NCBI RefSeq assembly: GCF_009762795.1
Contig: NZ_CP046400.1
Span: 3,139,501-3,203,500, forward strand
Direction of reading: 5' to 3'
Length of the DNA: 64,000 nt
DNA from: Pseudodesulfovibrio cashew
GTDB taxonomy: Bacteria > Desulfobacterota > Desulfovibrionia > Desulfovibrionales > Desulfovibrionaceae
The position numbers and the translations under genes were made by a program. The stretch's first letter is position 1; the number at the start of each line of letters is the position of its first letter. Shown one piece after another: positions 1-8,013 of the stretch. The notes below the pieces were generated by a model. The model was given only the letters and a program-made list of their open reading frames with translations, was not told the DNA's origin and did not search any database.

Positions 1-642
1 GACGACCACTTCGCGGGTTTCAACTTCTCCGAATGCGGTTTCCAGGTTCACCGAATCCCGCTCGGCCAGAAATTTTTCCACGGCCTTTCCCACGATTTCG
101 CGACTTGGCCCCCGCACCACCAAAATACGTAGGCTTTCCGGCAGGTAGAAATCGGAGATATGCTCCCTGTAATACTGCTCAGCTTCCTTGTAATCAATTT
201 TGATCTGCGGCCTGAGCACCTGCTGATAAAACTTCTTCATGGCCAAGTGGGCCTTGAGCTGCTTTCTCCAAGCCTTAAGATCGATGTACTCCTCGACCAG
301 CATCTGATCAAAGGCGCCCTCGGGATAATCGGCGCGCACCGTTTCCTCGGCCTTGAGCAACTCTCGATCGGTGACGGGCAGATCCCGACGGGCCAGCTCC
401 TGTACCACCAGCTCCTGAACGATCAGGTCCGTGAGAATCTCTCCGTACTCCTGGCGCAATTTCTCCACACTCGGGACAAAGGCCCCGGCCGTGTCGGCCT
501 GGAACTGATCATGCTGGAATTCCAACTGGGACAGCTGAATGGGCACCCCGTTGACGCGTGCGATGATCCCGAGCTCGTCGGCATCGCCCGAGCAGCCGAG
601 CAAGAGAAACATTGCGCAACATATTAATATTCTTTTAATCAT
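1..642 (-). CDS. PpiC/SurA-type peptidyl-prolyl isomerase lipoprotein, C-terminus outside window
   Basis: The first 214 codons are present; the 3' end runs off the left edge. The start was chosen at 642 because it overlaps the mfd stop as ATGA, implying translational coupling. Residues 1-17 form a lipoprotein signal peptide with lipobox LLGC and the lipidated Cys at 17. What follows resembles the SurA N-terminal chaperone region (VNGVPI near residue 30, then the helical RREL/EYGEILTDLIVQELV part) and the beginning of a parvulin-like domain. Known members fold outer-membrane proteins in the periplasm. The catalytic PPIase residues cannot be checked here because the domain is cut off. Family assignment is fairly secure, the exact paralogue is not. 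Confidence 0.8.
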   Translation of the reverse strand, partial: MIKRILICCAMFLLLGCSGDADELGIIARVNGVPIQLSQLEFQHDQFQADTAGAFVPSVEKLRQEYGEILTDLIVQELVVQELARRDLPVTDRELLKAEETVRADYPEGAFDQMLVEEYIDLKAWRKQLKAHLAMKKFYQQVLRPQIKIDYKEAEQYYREHISDFYLPESLRILVVRGPSREIVGKAVEKFLAERDSVNLETAFGEVETREVVV

Positions 643-3600
643 CTTTCCTCTTGGTTGACGGTTGCCGTCTCTCCGACATTCGATCCGAGCAACTCCTCCA
701 ATTCGGAAGCGGTCTCCTCCAGAGCCCGACGCATGGATTCTGTCTGCTCATAACGCAACTCCAACCTGGCCGGAGGCAACACTTTGGCCCGCTCCGGTCT
801 CTCGGCAATCCAATCCATGAGCTTTCTCGGATCGGTGGCCACTGCGTTTTCTCCCCAGGAGACAACCGCTCGGCCGGGATACAGCTCTGCCCTGTCCACC
901 TGTAGCCGGGAGAGGGCCTGTTTGATGCGCAGGACCCCAAGAAAGGTTTCCAGCTCCTCAGGCAGATGGCCGAAGCGATCACGTATTTCGGCCTCCAGTT
1001 CCTTGAGCGACAATTCCTCGCGAGCCGAAGAAAGTGCCTTGTAATACCGCAACCGTTCCTTGGCATCCGGGATGTAATCCCCCGGAATATGCGCCTCGAA
1101 TACAAAATTGAGTTCCGGCTCGGAAGCCCGCGTGTCCGCCTCGCCGCGTAACCTGCGTACTTCTTCCTCAAGCATCTCCAAAAAGAGGTCAAGCCCTACC
1201 TTGGCGATCTGCCCGGACTGGGCTTCGCCAAGAATATTGCCCGCCCCGCGCAGCCGCAGGTCCTCCATGGCGATCTTGAAGCCTGCCCCCAGATAATCCA
1301 TGTCCAGAATGATACGCAAGCGCTTGCGCACGATTTCCGAAAGATCGTCTACGTGAGGGACCACGAAATATGCGTAGGCCTGACGGTCGCTCCGGCCCAC
1401 CCTGCCCCGAAGCTGATAAAGTTGTCCCAGACCGAAGAGTTGCGCCTGATCCACGATAAGCGTGTTTGCATTGGGGAAGTCCAACCCTGACTCCACAATG
1501 GCGGTGCAGACCAGGACATCAATCTCGCCATGCCAGAAGCCGTGCATGGCCTCTTCCAGCGCCTTCTCGGTCATTTTGCCATGGGCCATGGCCACCTTGG
1601 CGTCAGGAGCCAGTTCACGGACGAATTCCGCCACCCGCTCCAGGCCGTTGACCCGATTGTAGACCCAGTACACCTGACCGCCACGATCAAGCTCCCGACG
1701 CAGTATACCCTGCAACGCCAGTTTCTCCCGCTCGGCGATGGCGGTCTCCACTGGCTTGCGGTCCTCGGGCGGCGTTTCGATGACCGAGAGCCCCCGGATA
1801 CCGGAAAGGGAAAGTTGCAAAGTCCGGGGAATGGGTGTTGCCGTCAGGGTGAGCACATCGATATTCTGTCTGAATCGCTTGAGCTTTTCCTTGTGCTTCA
1901 CGCCGAAACGCTGCTCCTCATCCAAAATGAGCAAGCCGAGGTTGGGGAGCTCCACGTCCTTGGACAGAATCCGATGCGTCCCGATAAGAATGTCGATCTC
2001 ACCACGAGCAGCGGCCTCCAGCACCGTTTTCTGGCGCTTGCGCGGCACAAACCGGCTGAGCAGTCCGACCCGGACGGGAAACCCTTCCATGCGCTTGGTA
2101 AAAGTCTGATAGTGCTGCTCGGCCAGGACAGTGGTGGGACACAGGAGCGCGGTTTGAAGCCCCTCGGAGGCGGCGCGAAAAGCGGCCCTTAGGGCTACCT
2201 CGGTCTTACCGAAACCCACATCGCCGCAGACCAGACGGTCCATGGGCTCGGGACGTTCCATATCTGCGAACACATCCCTGACCGCCCTGTCCTGATCCGG
2301 AGTCTCCTCAAAACCGAACGTGGCTTCGAATTCGGCATACATCTCGTCCAGCGGGCCATAAGAGAACCCCTTGGCGACCCGGCGGAAGGCGTACATTTCC
2401 ACAAGATCATGGGCGATTTTTTCAATGGCCTTGCGGACCTTGGCCGTGGTTTTGGCCCACCTTGTGCCGCCGAGCTTATCCAAGGACGGCGGCCTGCCTC
2501 CTTCCGGGCCTTTGAAGCGCTGGACCAGGTTGAGTCGGTCCACCGGCAGGTAGAGCTTGTCCTCCCCGGAAAAGTACAACAGCAGGTAATCATTGGTGGC
2601 ATCCCCAAGCTTCATGGAGTGCAACCCGCCGAACTGGGACAGCCCGTAATCGCGGTGGACCAGCAGATCCCCTTCGCTGAGATCTTCGTATTTATCCAAT
2701 CCCTTGAAGGTCTTGTCTCTGTTGCCGTGTGCCTTTGGCGGCTCGGGCTGAAGCACCTCCTCGCCCAGGATGCGCACTTGGCTCCAGGCCAGCTCCATGC
2801 CCTTGCGTAACGGCGACACCAAGGCGAACAGCCCCGCTTTCCTTGGGGAATACTCCAAAGATATGGGAAGATGCTCCTGCTCGGCCAGGCTGAGAAACTT
2901 CTTGCGTGAGCGCTCCGAGCGAAAGCTGAGAATGGTTTGAAAAGAGGAACGAGTCCAATCCCGTACCCCTTCCATCAACGCGGACCAGGGACGACGCGAC
3001 GCCTCGGGTTTCCAGAAAAGATCGGTGAAATCACTGTAGGCGGTTTCGGCCAGGTCTATGCCGTTCTTTTCCCGCCCTATAGTCAACTCCTCGAAGACCA
3101 CCTGCGGTGCGTCACGCCAAACCTGGCGGGCCCCTTCATGGGAACGGCAGAAAAACCGCAGGGGCCAACGCACACCCTTGCTCCGCCCCTCCTCCTCCAC
3201 GTATTCCCTCCAGGCCTGATCCTGATCCTCCAGGCGAGCCCGCAAGGAACTGCCCGAGGAAAGCAGGTAAGCAGTGTCAGCCGGGAAATAAGTCTCCAAG
3301 CCAACAGGGTCGGCGTAGTACATGCCCGGCCAGACAAAGCCGTCATTGAGTTCCAGCCGTTCGTCCAGGGAGTGCTCCTCGGCGGCGGACATTTCGCCTG
3401 TAGTCCGCAACCGTTTCCAGACTTCCCGGGCCTGAGCGGCGTATGCTTCGGTGGTAATGCCGGGCGAGACAGGCAGGATCACGGCTTCGTCCAGATCCAC
3501 CCTCGACCGCTGGGTCGCGCCATCGAACAGCCGGATCTCCTCCAAAGTATCGCCAAAAAATTCGAACCGCAGGGGCAAGTCATATCCGGGCGCATGAATG

Positions 3601-4136
3601 TCGAGGATATCTCCACGCATGGCCATGTCCCCCGGACCGGAAACCAGCTTGCGACGCACGTATCCCCAGGACACAAGCTGCTCCAGCAGAAGATCGGGCG
3701 ACATGTCCTCGCCCTTGGTCAGGGAAATCCAGTTTTCGCGCAGGACCGAATCGCCGGGCCATAAAGGCAGCAGATTGTCCACGGTCATGAGCACGCCCCG
3801 GGACTTCCCACCGTAAGTCAGTGCATACAGTGCCGCCCACCGTTCGCTCCACGCCTCTGCATCGGGCCGTTTGGGCTGATAGGGAGGCAGGAAGGCCCAC
3901 TCCCTCTCCCAGACCGGGCTATGCGAAGCCTCGCCATTGGACGAAAACAGCGTTAGCAGAGCCTTCATCTGCCTGAACTCGGCAGCACCGGGAACCACGA
4001 TGACCGTTGAGCGGCCCCTGGCCAGCAGTGAAGTGCCTACAAAGGCCTGGGTGGCTGGACCGGACTTGAAGACTCGGACGGAATCGGCCGCTCCCTTGAT
4101 AAAGTCCTGTATGGCTCCGGGGAAAGTGGATGACAT
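639..4136 (-). CDS. mfd: Transcription-repair coupling factor Mfd
   Basis: The product is 1165 residues, close to the usual length for Mfd. It displaces RNA polymerase stalled at DNA lesions and recruits UvrA. The N-terminal third is the UvrB-like region. Around residue 480 lies the CarD-like RNA polymerase-interacting domain (DLLVHRDYGLSQF). A RecG-like translocase follows, with Walker A GDVGFGKTE near residue 637, a DEEQRFGVKHKEKL box and an LRGRVGRS motif VI. The C-terminal TRCF domain follows (ELNFVFEAHIP). The start codon at 4136 is ATG. The gene overlaps the downstream PpiC lipoprotein gene by 4 nt, so the two are probably co-transcribed. No unusual residue was seen. Confidence 0.97.
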   Translation of the reverse strand: MSSTFPGAIQDFIKGAADSVRVFKSGPATQAFVGTSLLARGRSTVIVVPGAAEFRQMKALLTLFSSNGEASHSPVWEREWAFLPPYQPKRPDAEAWSERWAALYALTYGGKSRGVLMTVDNLLPLWPGDSVLRENWISLTKGEDMSPDLLLEQLVSWGYVRRKLVSGPGDMAMRGDILDIHAPGYDLPLRFEFFGDTLEEIRLFDGATQRSRVDLDEAVILPVSPGITTEAYAAQAREVWKRLRTTGEMSAAEEHSLDERLELNDGFVWPGMYYADPVGLETYFPADTAYLLSSGSSLRARLEDQDQAWREYVEEEGRSKGVRWPLRFFCRSHEGARQVWRDAPQVVFEELTIGREKNGIDLAETAYSDFTDLFWKPEASRRPWSALMEGVRDWTRSSFQTILSFRSERSRKKFLSLAEQEHLPISLEYSPRKAGLFALVSPLRKGMELAWSQVRILGEEVLQPEPPKAHGNRDKTFKGLDKYEDLSEGDLLVHRDYGLSQFGGLHSMKLGDATNDYLLLYFSGEDKLYLPVDRLNLVQRFKGPEGGRPPSLDKLGGTRWAKTTAKVRKAIEKIAHDLVEMYAFRRVAKGFSYGPLDEMYAEFEATFGFEETPDQDRAVRDVFADMERPEPMDRLVCGDVGFGKTEVALRAAFRAASEGLQTALLCPTTVLAEQHYQTFTKRMEGFPVRVGLLSRFVPRKRQKTVLEAAARGEIDILIGTHRILSKDVELPNLGLLILDEEQRFGVKHKEKLKRFRQNIDVLTLTATPIPRTLQLSLSGIRGLSVIETPPEDRKPVETAIAEREKLALQGILRRELDRGGQVYWVYNRVNGLERVAEFVRELAPDAKVAMAHGKMTEKALEEAMHGFWHGEIDVLVCTAIVESGLDFPNANTLIVDQAQLFGLGQLYQLRGRVGRSDRQAYAYFVVPHVDDLSEIVRKRLRIILDMDYLGAGFKIAMEDLRLRGAGNILGEAQSGQIAKVGLDLFLEMLEEEVRRLRGEADTRASEPELNFVFEAHIPGDYIPDAKERLRYYKALSSAREELSLKELEAEIRDRFGHLPEELETFLGVLRIKQALSRLQVDRAELYPGRAVVSWGENAVATDPRKLMDWIAERPERAKVLPPARLELRYEQTESMRRALEETASELEELLGSNVGETATVNQEER

Positions 4137-4170
4137 GGTAATTGGCTGGTTGTAAGAATATAGAAAAATA

Positions 4171-4205
4171 AAGCCGCCTCTCTCCTAACGGGAGAGAGGC
4201 GGCTT
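4171..4205 (-). terminator. Intrinsic terminator of cheW
   Basis: A perfect 15-bp stem with a 5-nt loop lies 3' of cheW. On the minus strand it is followed by a T-rich tract (TTTATTTTT). It separates cheW transcription from mfd. Confidence 0.85.
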
Positions 4206-4224
4206 GTCACTGGAAAAATAATGG

Positions 4225-4725
4225 CTACACGGCGCTCAGGGCCTCGCGTTCCTCGTTATCGAGAAGCTTATCCAGATCAAGCAGGATGAGCAACCTGTCC
4301 TCCAGCTTGCCCACACCGTCGATGTAATCTGAGTCCATACCCGCCACAACCGGGGGCGGAGGCTGGACCGAGTTCGCTGGAATCCGAAGCACCTCGGACA
4401 CAGAGTCCACCACGAACCCGACAACAATCATTTCAATTTCTATGACGATGATGCGGGTATACTTGTCGTGCTCCTTGGACTCCAGGCCAAAACGGCTGCG
4501 CATGTCCACAATGGGGATAACCTTGCCGCGAAGATTGATCACGCCTTCCACAAACTCGGGAGCACGCGGAACGTTGGTGATCTCCATTGTACGGATGATC
4601 TCCTGCACCTGGAGAATGTTGACCCCGAATTCCTCCTCACCGATACTGAACGTGACCAGTTGAATGACTTCCTGGTCGCGCTCGACCTCTTCGATATCCG
4701 TGACATCTTCGACTTCAATACTCAT
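4225..4725 (-). CDS. cheW: Chemotaxis coupling protein CheW
   Basis: The product is 166 residues. It is the scaffold that couples chemoreceptors to the CheA kinase. The start at 4725 (MSIEVEDV) is preferred over the upstream in-frame start at 4806, because GAGGT sits just before it and the extra 27 residues are unlike the family. The CheW fold begins near residue 20 (VIQLVTFSIGEEEFGV). The conserved segments NLRGKVIPIVD and GVGKLEDRLLILLDLDKLL are present. An acidic N-terminal extension of about 20 residues precedes the domain. It is a single-gene unit with its own terminator; no cheA or receptor gene is adjacent. Confidence 0.95.
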   Translation of the reverse strand: MSIEVEDVTDIEEVERDQEVIQLVTFSIGEEEFGVNILQVQEIIRTMEITNVPRAPEFVEGVINLRGKVIPIVDMRSRFGLESKEHDKYTRIIVIEIEMIVVGFVVDSVSEVLRIPANSVQPPPPVVAGMDSDYIDGVGKLEDRLLILLDLDKLLDNEEREALSAV

Positions 4726-5048
4726 GGCTACCTCAAAAAAAAAGGATGCTGGCATGCAGGCCCATGTTGACCTTTTCACTGTGTCAACGGTCCTTTTTTT
4801 TGTCAATTAAAATATCTAGTCGCATGAAATCGTTGACAAGATCAACACAACAGCCTCACTGCCAACGCATACTTGAAACAAGCCATACATGGCGTTTGAT
4901 CAATAATCAGACATTGTTGGAGAGATTATAATCTATTGAATCCAAAGTTCGGTTGACCTGCGTCTCATAAAGGAATAACTTATTTTTCACTTTAGTCATA
5001 CTTGACTGATTTCGTTTGAATTTTAGCCTACAGGACGAACCGCAGCAC
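4726..5048. other. Intergenic region with clustered TTGAC/GTCAA elements
   Basis: This 323-bp region lies between the divergent cheW gene and the small gene at 5049. It is AT-rich compared with its surroundings. It contains the cheW promoter candidate and, on the plus strand, a possible promoter TTGACC (4953-4958), 17-nt spacer, TAACTT (4976-4981). The pentamer TTGAC or its complement occurs six times (4767, 4783, 4802, 4833, 4953, 5002). Two of the pairs form inverted repeats (4766-4788 and 4832-4846). No open reading frame of credible coding character was seen. Confidence 0.5.
4811..4839 (-). promoter_or_regulatory. Candidate sigma-70 promoter for cheW
   Basis: On the minus strand a -35 TTGTCA and a -10 GATATT are separated by 17 nt, about 85-110 nt upstream of the cheW start. 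Two GTTGAC/GTCAAC-type elements flank it. The assignment rests on sequence match only. Confidence 0.4.
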
Positions 5049-5264
5049 ATGGGTCAATACGCCGCATTCGGCGACCACGCGTCGCTTGAGGAACAGGTCA
5101 AAAGCCTGGCCGACGAAGAACTACTGGACTTTTGGGAAGAAACACAACAGGTTGCCAAAATGTTGGATGAGGAGGAACAACCGGGTATCGAGTATAACCC
5201 GGAGTATGAACGAGTCATCCTGCAGGAGTTGCAGTTCCGCACCTCCTTCAAGGGCCAGTTCTAA
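5049..5264 (+). CDS. Small acidic protein of unknown function
   Basis: The product is 71 residues and I do not recognise a family. It is rich in Glu and Asp and predicted mostly helical (LEEQVKSLADEELLDFW). It has no membrane segment or signal peptide. The ATG at 5049 is chosen over an in-frame TTG at 5016, which has no Shine-Dalgarno sequence; AGGA lies 13 nt before the ATG, so initiation is not strongly supported either way. It is followed by a strong terminator, which supports it being a real transcription unit. It lies between cheW and ugd, but nothing links it to either function. Confidence 0.65.
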   Translation: MGQYAAFGDHASLEEQVKSLADEELLDFWEETQQVAKMLDEEEQPGIEYNPEYERVILQELQFRTSFKGQF

Positions 5265-5283
5265 CCCGGTTCCGATCTTCGAC

Positions 5284-5319
5284 AAAAAACCCCTGTCTCA
5301 ACAGAGACAGGGGTTTTTT
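5284..5319. terminator. Bidirectional terminator between small ORF and ugd
   Basis: A perfect 16-bp stem with an AACA loop, A-run on the left arm and T-run on the right arm. It can serve the small plus-strand gene and the convergent ugd gene. Confidence 0.9.
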
Positions 5320-5342
5320 GTTTGTTATCCGGTTGGTAACGG

Positions 5343-6680
5343 CTAGGCGACCGGCTGACGCCCGATGCTGAAATAGGCGAAACCGGCTTCTCCCATGGCC
5401 GCGGGATCATAAAGATTCCTGCCATCGAAGACGATGGGTGCCTTGAGCTGTTCCTTGATCTTGCCGAAATCAGGATTGCGGAACTGGTTCCAGTCAGTGA
5501 CCACGGCCAGAGCATCCGCCCCTTCCAGCACGGCCTCCTGACTGTCCATAATTTCCAGGCCCTCTATGTCGCCGACCTCTTCGCGAGCCCGCTCATTGGC
5601 CACGGGATCGAACGCACGGATCTTCATACCCAAGGAGGTAAGCTCCCTGATAATGCGTACGGCCGAAGCCTCGCGGATGTCATCGGTGTTCGCCTTGAAG
5701 GCGATTCCCCACATTGCGAGAGTGCGTCCGGCGACGCCTCCCTGGGGCTCAAAGTAGGCTTTGATCTTTTCTGCCAACACGCCCTTCTGGACGTTGTTCA
5801 CATCATCCACGGACTGGATGAGCTTGGCTTCATAACCATACTCCTTGGCAGTGCCGATGAGTGCCTTGACGTCTTTGGGGAAGCAGGAGCCGCCATACCC
5901 TACCCCGGGGTAGATGAAGCTGTAACCGATGCGGCTGTCAGAGCCGATGCCCGCACGTACCTCTGTGACGTTGGCACCCACCCGCTCGCAGATATTGGCA
6001 ACCTCATTGATGAAGGAGATTTTGGTCGCCAGCATGCAGTTGGCCGCATACTTGGTCATCTCGGCGGAGCGGACACCCATGACGATCAGCTTTTCACGGC
6101 TGCGGGCGAAGGGGGCGTAAAGGGTTTTAAGCACAGTGGCGGTTTCCTCGTTCTCGGTGCCTACAATGACGCGATCCGGCTTCATGAAGTCGTTGACCGC
6201 GTCGCCTTCCTTGAGAAACTCGGGATTGGAAACCACATCGAAGGAGATATCCTCATTACGCTTTGCCAACTCCTCGGCGATGATGGCCCGAACGCGGTCT
6301 GCCGTGCCCACAGGCACAGTGGACTTGTCCACCACGATCTTGGGAGAGGTCATGCATTGCCCGACCTCGCGGGCAACGGCCTCGACGTACTGAAGATCAC
6401 AACTGCCATCTTCACCACAAGGCGTGCCAACGGCCACGAAGACCACCTGGGCGGTGGAAATACCCTCGGCCAGGTCCGTGGTGAAGTGCAGGCGACCTTG
6501 TTCGGTGTTGCGCTTGACCAGGTCCTCCAGACCGGGTTCAAAAATATGGATGCGGCCGGCCCGAAGCGTCTCGACGACCTTGGGGTTGACGTCCACACAA
6601 CAAATATCATTGCCCATTTCGGCAAAACAGGCGGCGGAGACCAGGCCCACATAGCCTGTGCCGACAATACAAACGTTCAT
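5343..6680 (-). CDS. ugd: UDP-glucose 6-dehydrogenase
   Basis: The product is 445 residues, normal for the UDP-glucose/GDP-mannose dehydrogenase family. It oxidises UDP-glucose twice to UDP-glucuronate using NAD+, supplying surface polysaccharide synthesis. The N-terminal Rossmann motif GTGYVG is at residues 7-12. The catalytic Cys is near residue 266 within GYGGSCFPKD. The C-terminal UDP-binding domain contains GIAFKANTDDIREA. A GGAG sequence precedes the ATG. It is a single-gene unit, with no glycosyltransferase cluster nearby, so the polymer it serves cannot be told from context. Confidence 0.95.
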   Translation of the reverse strand: MNVCIVGTGYVGLVSAACFAEMGNDICCVDVNPKVVETLRAGRIHIFEPGLEDLVKRNTEQGRLHFTTDLAEGISTAQVVFVAVGTPCGEDGSCDLQYVEAVAREVGQCMTSPKIVVDKSTVPVGTADRVRAIIAEELAKRNEDISFDVVSNPEFLKEGDAVNDFMKPDRVIVGTENEETATVLKTLYAPFARSREKLIVMGVRSAEMTKYAANCMLATKISFINEVANICERVGANVTEVRAGIGSDSRIGYSFIYPGVGYGGSCFPKDVKALIGTAKEYGYEAKLIQSVDDVNNVQKGVLAEKIKAYFEPQGGVAGRTLAMWGIAFKANTDDIREASAVRIIRELTSLGMKIRAFDPVANERAREEVGDIEGLEIMDSQEAVLEGADALAVVTDWNQFRNPDFGKIKEQLKAPIVFDGRNLYDPAAMGEAGFAYFSIGRQPVA

Positions 6681-6727
6681 ATCGTTATCACTCCGAATTG
6701 AATTAACGGTGTTTGACTGAGGTGGCC

Positions 6728-6755
6728 CTTACATTGTGCCCACGCGCGGTGTCAA
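6728..6755 (-). promoter_or_regulatory. Candidate sigma-70 promoter for ugd
   Basis: On the minus strand a perfect -35 TTGACA (6750-6755) is followed after 16 nt by TGTAAG, a weak -10. It sits about 50-75 nt upstream of the ugd ATG. Confidence 0.35.
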
Positions 6756-6790
6756 CTCATCTATATGCTGCCTCCCGATCGTCACATTCG

Positions 6791-6817
6791 CTCGCCGCAG
6801 TTGCCAACTGCGGCGAG
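6791..6817. repeat. 27-nt perfect inverted repeat between ugd and pdxJ
   Basis: Two 13-nt arms beginning CTCGCCGCAGTTG are separated by a single base. Neither strand shows a T-tract after it, so it does not look like an intrinsic terminator. It lies 62 nt upstream of the pdxJ ATG and about 35 nt upstream of the ugd promoter candidate. It could be an operator or an RNA hairpin. Confidence 0.6.
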
Positions 6818-6879
6818 AAGGCATAAATTAATTGGATATAGTCAAAGCACTTTCCAGCCAATCCAATGAGGAGAAATAT

Positions 6880-7605
6880 ATGCCGCAACTCGCAGTCAAC
6901 GTCGATCACGTAGCCACCCTCCGGCAGGCCCGCATGGGCATAGAGCCCGAGCCCGTCACCGCCGCTTACCTGGCGGAAATGGCCGGAGCTACCGGCATCA
7001 TCGTCCACCTGCGCGAAGATCGCAGGCACATCCAGGACCGGGACGTGGAACTTATCCGCAAGACCTGCAATACCCGGCTGCACCTGGAGATGGCCGCAAC
7101 TGAGGAAATGCAGGGGATCGCCCTGGGCATAGATCCCGAATTCGTCTGCCTCGTGCCCGAGAAGCGGGAGGAGTTGACCACTGAAGGCGGCCTCAACTGC
7201 GTAGGCAACGAACAGCGCCTCAAGGATTTCCTCGCCCCGTTGCACGCCAAGGGAATCCGCTCCAGCCTGTTCATCGACGCCGACCCCAAACAAATCGAAG
7301 CGGCTCGGGCCATAGGCACGGAATACATCGAGATCCACACCGGCCATTATGCCGACGCCAAGGAATTTAACGCCCGCAACGAGGAACTCTCGAAGATAAT
7401 CGAAGGCATCCGTCTGGCCCAGGGTATCGGCCTGAAGGTCAACCTCGGCCACGGCCTGAACTATCGAAATATCCTGGCCTTCAAAGATGTTCCCGGCATC
7501 ATGGAGTATTCCATCGGGCACTCCATCATGGCAAAAGCCATTTACGTTGGTCTGGACCGTGCGGTCCGCGACATGGCCGAACTTGTCCGTTCCTTCGCGG
7601 ACTAG
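6880..7605 (+). CDS. pdxJ: Pyridoxine 5'-phosphate synthase PdxJ
   Basis: The product is 241 residues. It condenses 1-deoxy-D-xylulose 5-phosphate with 3-amino-2-oxopropyl phosphate in DXP-dependent vitamin B6 synthesis. The start at 6880 is preferred to 6832 because GAGGAG lies just upstream and the product then begins with the typical [15 protein letters not shown]. Conserved family segments are [11 protein letters not shown], ITGxYA-like [10 protein letters not shown] and the C-terminal GHGLNYRN and [11 protein letters not shown]. It is the first gene of a seven-gene plus-strand operon. Confidence 0.96.
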   Translation: MPQLAVNVDHVATLRQARMGIEPEPVTAAYLAEMAGATGIIVHLREDRRHIQDRDVELIRKTCNTRLHLEMAATEEMQGIALGIDPEFVCLVPEKREELTTEGGLNCVGNEQRLKDFLAPLHAKGIRSSLFIDADPKQIEAARAIGTEYIEIHTGHYADAKEFNARNEELSKIIEGIRLAQGIGLKVNLGHGLNYRNILAFKDVPGIMEYSIGHSIMAKAIYVGLDRAVRDMAELVRSFAD

Positions 7606-7614
7606 GGGGTCCGC

Positions 7615-7989
7615 ATGATAATCGGGTTGGGTATTGATCTTGCCGAGATAGAACGCATCCGCGACATGTGGAATAAATACGGCTCGAAATTCGCCGAGAA
7701 AATCCTCACATCCAAAGAGATCGCCCAACTGCCGAAAAAGGCCCCGGTGCCCCGTCTGGCTGCGCTCTTTGCCGGCAAAGAGGCGGCGGTCAAGGCTCTG
7801 GGCACGGGCTTCGCCCAAGGCATTCACTTCAAGTGCGTGGAAATCCTGCATGCTGAAAGCGGCAAGCCGGAAGTGACCTTCCTCGGACGCGGAAAAGAGA
7901 AATGCGACGAATTGGGCGTGAAGGCTGCGCACATCACGCTCACCCACTCCCGTGACACTGCCGCTGCCACTGTGGTATTGGAAAGATAA
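7615..7989 (+). CDS. acpS: Holo-[acyl-carrier-protein] synthase
   Basis: The product is 124 residues, typical for AcpS. It transfers 4'-phosphopantetheine from CoA to the acyl carrier protein. The metal-binding Asp8 lies in GIDLAEIERI, and the second metal ligand lies in FAGKEAAVKALGTG. The C-terminal ITLTHSRDTAAATVV strand is conserved. The start follows the pdxJ stop by 9 nt, with GGGGG just before it. AcpS next to PdxJ is a common bacterial arrangement. Confidence 0.96.
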   Translation: MIIGLGIDLAEIERIRDMWNKYGSKFAEKILTSKEIAQLPKKAPVPRLAALFAGKEAAVKALGTGFAQGIHFKCVEILHAESGKPEVTFLGRGKEKCDELGVKAAHITLTHSRDTAAATVVLER

Positions 7990-8013
7990 TCAAAACCGCA
8001 ACCAAGGACACCC

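Noticed and set aside
5016-5048. TTG start for the small gene at 5049
   Set aside because: No ribosome binding site precedes it and its residues add nothing recognisable.
6757-7947. 396-codon minus-strand frame opposite pdxJ and acpS
   Set aside because: Antisense of two strongly conserved genes.
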